In this document: positions 33,919 to 40,251 of the stretch, in pieces
How positions within the stretch are numbered: the stretch's first letter is position 1
How the letters are laid out: every line of letters starts with the position of its first letter
NCBI GenBank assembly: GCA_001247695.2
Contig: LGRX02013826.1
Coordinates: forward strand, 1-40,251
Direction of reading: 5' to 3'
Origin: Cymbomonas tetramitiformis
Lineage: Eukaryota; Chlorophyta; Pyramimonadophyceae; Pyramimonadales; Pyramimonadaceae
Length of the DNA: 40,251 bases
Made by a program: the position numbers and the translations under genes
Notes under the pieces: model-generated
What the model was told of the DNA's origin: nothing
The model's database searches: none
What the model saw: the letters and a program-made list of their open reading frames with translations, nothing else

Positions 33919-33954
33919 CTTTTGGAGCTGGAATTGTCGGCGGCCTCCCTGCTA
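33919..33954 (-). other. In-frame TAG between gag-like and pol-like ORFs, candidate readthrough
   Basis: The gag-like ORF ends CTC-TAG-CAG-GGA-GGC. The same frame stays open for 11 codons to the ATG of the pol-like ORF. A single in-frame amber codon between gag and pol is how gammaretroviruses and some LTR elements make a fusion by readthrough. Confidence 0.5.
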
Positions 33955-35046
33955 GAGCTTACGGACATCCAGCACCCCTTCACGGTGCGCCTTCGCTGCC
34001 AAAGTAACTGCCTGCTCATCCTCCAGCGTGAGTGCCTCCTCCGGTTTCACCACACCAAATTTCACCAGGAATAGTTTCAGTTTAGATTTAGCCAGCTGCG
34101 TTTTGAACATCTTGCTGACTTGCGCTGCACTCGCCTTGCTCACTTTTGCCTTGGCCACAGGTGCTGGATCCGCGGCTGCACCCGCCGGCGGTAAAATCCC
34201 TGTAGATCCAGTGAGCTGGCTCCCACTCTTCGTCTTATGAGACGGTGGGGGGCTGGTGGCACCACTCGCCGTCAGTGCGGACGCTGTCATCCTCACTGCC
34301 GCCGCACCCGCCTCTCTTCTCTTGTGCTGTTTGCGCCTGCGTTTCCTGGTGTCCTCCGAAGTGCTGTCATTCTGGGCGCTGGAATCTGAGTCCGACGAGG
34401 AATCCGAGCTGGAGTTCTTTGACTTCTTTGACTTCTTCGATCTCTTCTTTTTCGACTTCTTGCTCTTTTTCTTGCGGTCAGGTGAGGAAACCTCCTCCGA
34501 ATCCTCTGAAAAGTGCACTGCCTTACCCTTCTGTGTGCCTAACAGTGCCTTGTTGATCCGCACATCTGCCTGGCTAGCCCCCTTCACTGCCGACAGTTTT
34601 TTCTCGAACTCCGTTGCTCTTTTTGCCTCTGCCGTCTCCGCGCGTGCTGCCAGCAATTCTTGGTAGAGGTCATTCCGGGCCTTTTGTTCCGCCGCCACTT
34701 GAGCTTCCAACGCCGTAGCTCGTTTCTTCTCCTCATCGTGACGCTCCCGCCAGACCGATTGAAAAGGTTGGTTCGTGATAGGATTAATACGTGGTATAAA
34801 AGGTGCCTGTTCGTGTTGCATTGGGGCCACTTGCCCGAAAGGTGGCTGAAGACCCGCTGCCGTTGGGGTCGCAGGACTGTAGGCCTGGAAATTGGCCGGA
34901 GCATACTGTCCCGCGGCGTAGCTTGGAACTGGAGTTGCCATTTGGTAGCTTGCCGCCGGTGGTGGTTGCTGGAAAACTGTTTGAGCCAATGGCGGCGCTC
35001 CTGGAACCTGCTGTGTCGCCTGTTGTTGTTGCTGCTGATTCTCCAT
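33952..35046 (-). CDS. Retroelement gag-like ORF, 364 aa
   Basis: The ORF begins with a Gln-rich stretch and a Pro/Ala/Tyr-rich region. A helical, probably coiled-coil segment follows (residues ~115-170), then a strongly basic Lys/Ser block with SSSDSSSDSDSS and an Arg/Lys run, then an Ala/Ser/Thr linker and a C-terminal helical domain. There is no CCHC knuckle. Its place directly after the upstream terminal repeat and ahead of the pol-like ORF supports a gag-type nucleic-acid-binding role. Confidence 0.6.
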   Translation of the reverse strand: MENQQQQQQATQQVPGAPPLAQTVFQQPPPAASYQMATPVPSYAAGQYAPANFQAYSPATPTAAGLQPPFGQVAPMQHEQAPFIPRINPITNQPFQSVWRERHDEEKKRATALEAQVAAEQKARNDLYQELLAARAETAEAKRATEFEKKLSAVKGASQADVRINKALLGTQKGKAVHFSEDSEEVSSPDRKKKSKKSKKKRSKKSKKSKNSSSDSSSDSDSSAQNDSTSEDTRKRRRKQHKRREAGAAAVRMTASALTASGATSPPPSHKTKSGSQLTGSTGILPPAGAAADPAPVAKAKVSKASAAQVSKMFKTQLAKSKLKLFLVKFGVVKPEEALTLEDEQAVTLAAKAHREGVLDVRKL

Positions 35047-35223
35047 TGTAGAAATAAAACACGTGAAGTAATAAAAATAGAGACTCTGATTTTGTTTTTC
35101 TGTTTTGAATCTGTAAAACTCAGATAAAGATTGGTACCTCTGTCGAGCCCCTGAATCTTCGGATAAGCTGTGCTGTGGGAGATCTCACTGAAATAAGTCC
35201 CTAAGAGTCACAGTAACTTGTAG

Positions 35224-36303
35224 TTTATTTTTCAAGAAAACTAATAAGTGTAGTTAACGGTAGAAAATTAACTTCTTTCGTTTGATAATAAATATGTCCA
35301 GAGGTAGAATAACAAATAAGTCAATAGCCAGATATGTCACACTGCAAACCAGATGATAAATAACACTGAAAACAGATAAGTAGGATACACTTTTCTCAAC
35401 TGTTGCACAATGATATTTGCATATAACGATAATAAAGAAGTTTCTATATACCGGAGTCTACAACGGCTTCCAAGAAGCACTTTTCGGACCTTGCCAGGGT
35501 CCTCGTCAGTTGGAAATATGCAGAACTAACTTAGTTGCACTCGTGCCGTGACTTATGCTAAATCAGATACAAGCCAAAGTTGACCAGTTGTGCTGACTCA
35601 AAGGGATGATGACGTAATACAGTCTCTGAAAAAGTCTGACGCTTTCGTAATACAAAGAAAATTTTTTAGTTCTGGTGAAATCTGTCTCACGTAAAAATCT
35701 CTGAAAAACTTCCACGCTTTCGTAATACAAATCAAAAAAGACTGGTGATAACCCACAAAACCATTCCCACCCCAAAGAGGGCAAGCCGAAAATTTCAGTC
35801 CACACTGTCTTACGTAAAAGTGCCTCCAAAGTTCCCACGAGCACGTGATACTGCCCAAAAAAATAGATACGTGAAACACTGAAGACGGTTCTGATAAGCA
35901 GTTTTTCAAGTTTGTGACAACATAGATATGGCGCCCCAGAAATATAGGGCAAGGCTACTCCAACAGTGCACAAGTATGTGAATACTTGTCCTTGCGAAGG
36001 CCTCGGCTGCCGAAAATATGAGGTCATAACCTACATCGACTGCTACACAGAAACCGATTCTACACAGATAGCCCCAGTGCACTGGCCATCCAAAGCTTGG
36101 TCCTCAGACCCAAAACCACCACTGTGTCCGGCTCAACTGAGCCTTCATGTTGTGGTAGCAACTGTCCGTAGCCATAAATCACATACAAATAACACAGGGG
36201 TCCCCACGATTGACCCCTATGCGCAGGCCCGAGGGCCACCACCCGCAGACCCGATCGAGCCCCCCATTTCCACAGCTCGACCACACCACTACCAACCCTT
36301 CAG
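35224..36303 (-). repeat. Terminal direct repeat, 5' copy in gene direction
   Basis: Counterpart of 29250-30328, differing by a single T insertion near 35669 and about four substitutions. In gene direction it starts CTGAAGGGTTGG and ends CTTGAAAAATAAA. A ~170 bp leader (35047-35223) separates it from the gag-like start and holds no recognised primer-binding site. Confidence 0.92.
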
Positions 36304-36514
36304 CGCATTTTTTTACAAAAGGAGACCAAAGTGTATTTTCAGTATTTGCGGGGCCCGTTGTGGAATTTCACTTGTCGGGGAGGGGGGTGCGGGGATATTC
36401 CGGAAGAGGGACGCGTCGTTGTATTTTCACTTGAAAATATTTCGAGGACCGTTTTGTATTTTCACTTGGTGAATTACCCATTTCCCCATTCACCCATTCA
36501 CCCATTCACCCTTT
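36304..36514 (-). repeat. Right terminal inverted repeat, outer part
   Basis: The inverse of 16591-16802: one unit with GGGCCCGTTGTGG and GACGCGTCG, then TTTCACTTGGTGAATTACCC, then the CACCCATT minisatellite ending in CACCCTTT at 36514. Confidence 0.93.
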
Positions 36515-37051
36515 AAATGCGATATGCTGCGATGAGAGTATGTGCACTATCGGCTACATTGTCGATGTAGTGAACACGCAGAATGTTCAGAATCGCATCG
36601 AAGTAGGCCTGCGAGCTGTTGTGGTGGTTGGGGGAGACGAGAAGATCCAACACGAAATTGTTCGCCACGACGTTAGCGGACGCTTGGACGTTTTCTACAC
36701 TTTCCTGCTCACACACACACACACACATCCTCAAAGAACACATGAATGTGATGAATGCTGAATTGCTGACTTAGCTGATAAGGAAGACCTACCTCTGCGC
36801 TTGGGTCCTCTTGAGGTCCCAAGAAGAGCCGATTGATTTTTTTCGATCGTCGCATTTGCTGCCTCGTGGATGGCAACATCTTCTGGGAATTCCTCCTCAT
36901 CACTGCGTTCTTGTGTCTCCTCCTCATCTTGTTGTCGCTCTGGTGACGGCGATCGATCACCATGAAGTCCATTGGCACGCACGTGCCGGAGAGTTTGCTT
37001 ACTGGATAACCACCTTTCACGATTGCATTCAACGCAGGGACAAAATGGCAT
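36515..37051 (-). pseudogene. Tnp2/CACTA-like transposase, N-terminal part (relic B, right of the insertion)
   Basis: The frame from ATG 37051 starts MPFCPCVECNRERW, then a helix with HVRANGLHG. This is the Cys-rich transposase-associated domain that opens CACTA transposases. An acidic region follows, up to a donor near 36793. A second coding block (about 36704-36515) encodes FVLDLLVSPNHHNSSQAYFD and ends in AAYRI at the transposon border. Without the insertion it continues into the exon at 16587. Joining the two blocks needs a 35 nt intron or a phase change across a GT-rich stretch, so this junction is unresolved or damaged. Confidence 0.65.
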
Positions 37052-37720
37052 ATTTGGTCGTCCGTGCGTCGTCCGTACGGTGTCCGTACGCCCGGCTTAG
37101 GTTTCCAGCGTATGGACAACGATGTTCATACGTTCCATGTCACATCTGCGCGCATGCACCAACACTTACGTCAAGGTTGTAAACTCGTCGTCCCCACGTT
37201 AGATTATGGATGGACGCTATGTGTTGTCCGTGTGGATGCCGCAAGCATTCTAGTCCATACGGTTCCATGAGATCGGTTGTCCACACGCGTGGAAACGTCA
37301 GGTAGCTGTCCATGTGGGTTTTGTACGAATTTTCGTATGAAATGGCACATTTTCGTACGTCTGCATGTCCCATGGACGGTCTGTCCATGTGGTTGGAAAT
37401 AACCACACATTTTGAGCAGTCCGCATGGATGGATAGCAAAAGCACACGGTGAATTACGTGTTTTCGTACGACTCTATAGTGTTTATACGTTTTTTGTTGA
37501 AAACTGTCCACACGCGTGGAAACGTCAGTTAGCAGTCCATACGCTGTCCATTCGAGTTAGCCTTGACTGTCCGTATGATTCATGTCCCATGGACGGTTTT
37601 TTTACACGCACGGACGCAAAAAAAAGCTGACCTCACGAAAACAAAAAACATAAAAACCGTATGGACAACGTACGGACGGCACATTTTACCACACGTGTGG
37701 ACATTTGGGTAGAAATACTT
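37052..37720. repeat. Palindrome-rich subterminal region of relic B
   Basis: Dozens of related 8-16 bp dyads occur: GTCCGTACGG and variants, TTGTCCACACGCGTGGAAAC (37279 and 37506), CCCATGGACGG (37370 and 37584), GTCCATACG and CACACGTGTGG. The region lies directly upstream of the first exon of relic B, and the same motif type fills its intron at 15.9-16.2 kb. They are probably binding sites of the element's own proteins. Confidence 0.65.
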
Positions 37721-37950
37721 AGCGAAAAAATGGCAAAAAACAAAACACCCCTAAAAAAGGTCGATGGAGGGCTAAAATCGGAGCGTGGGGACAAAAAAAA
37801 AAGTGAGAGGGGGGTTAGGCGCCCTCTCGCTGCTTGCGATTTACCCCAGAACAGGCACTCAGTGGGATTGTTTCCCAGCGGACAGTGCAATCGACGGCCC
37901 AGATGAACCCCCCGTCTTAATCGGACGGTCTCCATGAGTTACAGAAACTG

Positions 37951-38143
37951 AAAATGGCATGGAGGCGTGGGTTGGCACCCACGACACCCCTTGTGCACTA
38001 GCGGCGTCCTTGGCGGCAATCGCCTCTTATCGCTAGAACACAAGGGGTATCGTGGATGCCAATGCCTCCAAGGGGATTCGAACCCCTCACCCTCGCGAGA
38101 ACGCGTTCGGCTTACCAACATTTGACCACTCGGCCATGCACCC
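37951..38143 (-). ncRNA. tRNA-like pol III unit fused to a long hairpin
   Basis: On the minus strand an A box (TGGCCGAGTGG, 38136-38126) and a B box (GGTTCGAATCC, 38084-38074) match the pol III consensus exactly. A GGGG-TTCGAAT-CCCC T-arm is visible. The cloverleaf is imperfect: the acceptor halves do not pair and the anticodon arm is weak. The next 111 nt (38070-37960) fold into a stem with 23 consecutive pairs (two G-U) plus GGAGGC/GCCTCC outside and CTAGCG/CGCTAG inside. TTTT follows at 37954-37951, a pol III terminator. It may be a tRNA-derived transcript carrying a microRNA-like hairpin, or a tRNA-derived SINE head next to an inverted repeat. Confidence 0.65.
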
Positions 38144-38461
38144 ACGATGATGAAAAACCGCCGCACGGCAAAAATTATATTCATAAAACCGCGTTTCCCT
38201 ACAGAGAGGACTCTGATACCAATTTGAAAGAGAAAAAATAAATTGAGACATGCATTTTCAAAAGACGCTGTCTCATGCACCAGCTCAACGGTCAAACGTC
38301 CATACGTTCATGCCCGTACTGTACGGATGAGCGCCACGAAGTCAGCGCTGTCCACGCCCGTGAGTACCGTTTTCATCCCATCGCCGCCAAAACGCCCACA
38401 AACGCCCACAGTCCTCCAGCAAACGAACCTCCTCGCAAATTTTGTTTCGTAAGTTCCCAAC

Positions 38462-38890
38462 ATGGCCAAACGAGTTCAGCCCAGTAGACAACGCACACAG
38501 AACCCGAAATCACCACCCACCGCCCCCACTCCCTCGCCAAACCAGCGTCGCCAAACCAGCTTGGTGGAGGCGACCGCGTCAAACACCACCATGCAGCAGA
38601 TGTTTCAGCAGATGCAAAGCATGCAGCAGCAAATGCTGCTGTTTGCAGGGGCTGCCGGGGCAGGGGGTGCAGCGCAGCCTGCAGAGGCTGCGCAGGCCGC
38701 AAATACAGCGCGGTTGGTGGTGGACCCGGGCGCCCAAGTCTTAAATGACATGAAGGAAGACGCCCGGGAGGTCATCGACGACTGGCAGGAAAAAGGCCTG
38801 ATACCCCCTGGGACGGCATTCTACACATTTGGGGAGTTTGGGAGTTTTGGGAGTTGGGGAGTTTTACAATGGGAGGCCCTAAAAAAATAG
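38462..38890 (+). CDS. ORF of 142 aa with Gln/Met and Ala-rich centre, unknown
   Basis: The ATG at 38462 begins a Pro/Ser/Thr/Arg-rich N-terminus. A Met/Gln-rich helix follows (TMQQMFQQMQSMQQQM), then an Ala/Gly-rich stretch and an acidic C-terminal segment ending in a Phe/Gly repeat (GEFGSFGSWG). The tail lies over a short GGGAGTTTTGG-like repeat and may be frameshifted sequence. It resembles the N-terminal part of gag-like or transposon accessory proteins in composition only. Downstream DNA is AT-rich and non-coding. Confidence 0.35.
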   Translation: MAKRVQPSRQRTQNPKSPPTAPTPSPNQRRQTSLVEATASNTTMQQMFQQMQSMQQQMLLFAGAAGAGGAAQPAEAAQAANTARLVVDPGAQVLNDMKEDAREVIDDWQEKGLIPPGTAFYTFGEFGSFGSWGVLQWEALKK

Positions 38891-39340
38891 AAAATTTTAC
38901 CGAATCTAGGGTTTAAGATTTTCCCGAGTTCAATGTAATTTTATTTGATTTTCCGGCAGTTTTAGGGTTTAAGAAATATTCCTAAATTTTACCAAAAAAT
39001 CATCTTTTTCAGCCTGAATTAAGGAAGATTTTTGGGGATTTTTGTACTAGGACAACATAAATTTTAAATTAAACTTGTACAATATTTGCCGCATATTTGA
39101 GCTTCAAAAAGATTTCCGAGAATCGATAGCAAATTTATACCTTTTACGCCTGATTTCATGAAATGTATTTTTTGGGGTTCATCCATGAACCCCAACGATT
39201 TTTTTTAATGTTTTTTATGAATTTCATGCCTTTTGGGGGTTTCGAAAATTTTCGGAATTTTGGTTAAAAAAAACTTAATTTTTTTACCACTTTCAGAAAT
39301 TTCTTTGGTTGGCTTTGTCTCTATTTTTGCAGACGCTGAC
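38891..39340. other. AT-rich stretch, no gene seen
   Basis: T- and A-runs dominate, with frequent ATTTT. No open frame or repeat with support was found before the GC-rich satellite begins. Confidence 0.6.
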
Positions 39341-39344
39341 AGAC

Positions 39345-40251
39345 GGTGGGCCGAAGGCCCGTGGGGAGTTGGGATAAAGGGTGAGGGAGGAGGAAAATTC
39401 GGTGGGCCGAAGGCCTGTGGGGAGCCGGGAGAAAGGGGGAAGGGAGGGAAATTGCGGCGCGAAGGCCCGGTAGAGGAGGGAGCTGGGAAGGGGGGGGGAG
39501 GAGGGAATAAATTGCGGGCCGAAGGCCCGCGGGGAGCTTAGAAAAAGGGGGACCGGGGGAGAGGGAAAATTGCGGGCCTAAGCCTCGCGGGGAGCCGCCG
39601 GGGAAAAGGTGGAAGGGAGAGGGAAAATTGCGGGCCGAAGGCTCTTGGGGAGCTGGGATAAAGGGTGAGGGAGGGGGTAGATTCGGTGGGTCGAAGGCCC
39701 GCGGGGAGCCGGGAGAAAGGGGGAAGGGAGGGAAATTGCGGGCCAAAGGCCCGCGGGGAGCTGGGACAAAGGGTGAGTGGGAGGGGGGACTTGGCGGGCC
39801 GTAGCGCCCGTGGGAGCCGGGAGGGGGAAGGAGGAAATTGCACCAAGGCCCGCGGGGAGCCGGGAACGGGGGAGGGAGTACCGTGGGCCGGGAAGGCGGG
39901 GGAGCTGGGATACAAAGGGGTGAGGGAGGGGGAGAAATTTGGTGGGCCGAAGGCCCGTGGGGAGCCGGGAAGGGGGGAGGAGGGGGAAAAACCAGGGCCG
40001 AAGGCCCATGGGGAGCTGGGGAGGAGGGAATAAATTGCGGGCCGAAGGCCCGCGGGGAGCTGGGAAAAAGGGGGACCGGGGGAGAGGGAAAATTGCGGGC
40101 CTAAGCCTCGCGGGGAGCCGCCGGGGAAAAGGTGGAAGGGAGAGGGAAAATTGCGGGCCGAAGGCCCTTGGGGAGCTGGGATAAAGGGTGAGGGAGGGGG
40201 AGGATTCGGTGGGCCGAAGGCCCGCGGGGAGCCGGGAGAAAGGGGGAAGGG
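39345..40251. repeat. GC-rich satellite of ~50-60 bp units with GGGCC-GAA-GGCCC hairpins
   Basis: GGGCCGAAGGCCC or a variant recurs about every 50-60 bp from 39351 to 40211, each time followed by GCGGGGAGC-GGGA and a G/A-rich tract. A higher-order repeat is visible: the block at about 39517-39700 returns at about 40039-40251 (offset ~522-526 bp), including the variant GGGCCTAAGCCTCG. The frames on both strands are by-products. The array continues past the window. Confidence 0.93.

Larger units (their letters stand above)
29250..36303 (-). mobile_element. ~7.05 kb retroelement with 1.08 kb terminal direct repeats, inserted in the transposon's right end
   Basis: Direct repeats 29250-30328 and 35224-36303 differ at only about five visible positions. 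They flank a gag-like ORF and a long ORF with a partial reverse transcriptase, both on the minus strand. A polypurine tract lies against the downstream repeat, as in LTR elements. The repeat ends are not TG...CA, no primer-binding site was recognised, and no integrase or endonuclease domain was seen. The surrounding inverted-repeat unit appears to have lost about 5-6 bp at the insertion point instead of gaining a duplication. Whether it is LTR-type, Penelope-like or DIRS-like is unresolved. Confidence 0.85.
16591..36514. mobile_element. Large DNA transposon with ParB-methyltransferase and DDE/SWIM genes (about 12.9 kb without the nested retroelement)
   Basis: The outer ends are inverted copies beginning AAAGGGTGAATGGGTGAATG at 16591 and ending with its complement at 36514. 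Further inward each end continues into ~181 bp units shared in inverted orientation. AAA flanks both sides (16588-16590 and 36515-36517). Taking out the element and one AAA joins relic B as CGCATTTTGCGCGAC, in frame. The right end is split by a retroelement (29250-36303); the rest is 16591-29249 plus 36304-36514. Contents: a methyltransferase gene (minus), a transposase-like gene (plus) and a small gene (plus). DDE plus SWIM resembles MULE-type transposases, but MULEs usually make 8-10 bp target duplications, so classification is open. Confidence 0.85.

Noticed and set aside
16591..36514. A single 19.9 kb transposon carrying gag and pol as cargo
   Set aside because: The right terminal repeat is split exactly at the retroelement's terminal direct repeats and resumes beyond it, so the retroelement is a later insertion.
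16578..36526. An 8-10 bp target duplication at the large transposon
   Set aside because: The flanks match only in AAA; no longer direct match aligns with the repeat ends.
38063..38143. A functional tRNA-Ser or tRNA-Leu gene
   Set aside because: A and B boxes are perfect, but the acceptor halves do not pair and no proper anticodon arm forms; called tRNA-like only.
39321..40184. Pro/Gly/Ser-rich ORFs over the terminal satellite
   Set aside because: Open frames in several phases of a GC-rich satellite, with sequence dictated by the DNA repeat.

Overview
This is eukaryotic nuclear DNA made almost entirely of mobile elements and satellite repeats. GT-AG introns, a pol III tRNA-like unit and retroelement and cut-and-paste transposase genes show this. 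No bacterial operon structure or conserved host gene was recognised. The host lineage (a repeat-rich alga, protist or invertebrate would all fit) cannot be fixed from the sequence alone.

Layout. 1-3.2 kb: a 132-139 bp satellite and a 668 bp tandem duplication, with a partial open frame at the left edge. 3.9-9.1 kb: a two-exon gene of unknown function diverging from a Tnp2/CACTA-like transposase, which is split by a 539 bp piggyBac-type MITE (TTAA target duplications). 9.1-13 kb: non-coding relics, including a 234 bp MITE with TA duplications. 12.9-15.5 kb: a 305 bp tandem repeat leading into a truncated, intron-bearing Tnp2-like gene (relic A, plus strand). It is fused near 15.54 kb to a second, oppositely oriented Tnp2-like gene (relic B, minus strand).

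Relic B is interrupted by a large DNA transposon with long terminal inverted repeats built of ~181 bp units (16,591-36,514). Its apparent target duplication is AAA, and removing it rejoins relic B in frame. The transposon is itself interrupted, inside its right terminal repeat, by a ~7.05 kb retroelement with 1.08 kb terminal direct repeats (29,250-36,303). Without that insertion the transposon is about 12.9 kb.

The transposon is the most interesting object here. It carries two divergent multi-exon genes, both of which I could splice with every phase agreeing: a 9-exon, 1,120-residue protein with a ParB-like domain and a beta-class DNA N6-adenine/N4-cytosine methyltransferase domain, and a 5-exon, 1,128-residue DDE/SWIM transposase-like protein. 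A third small gene follows. The palindrome GTCATCGATGAC occurs 25 times exactly (plus five near copies) in its introns and intergenic DNA, never in its exons and nowhere else in the window. A plausible reading is a self-marking transposon: the element encodes a ParB-methyltransferase and carries a dense field of candidate sites for it, or for its transposase. This link is inference.

36.5-40.25 kb: the 5' part of relic B with palindrome-rich subterminal DNA, a pol III type tRNA-like sequence joined to a ~111 nt near-perfect hairpin, a small Gln/Ala-rich ORF, and a GC-rich satellite whose units carry GGGCC-GAA-GGCCC hairpins.
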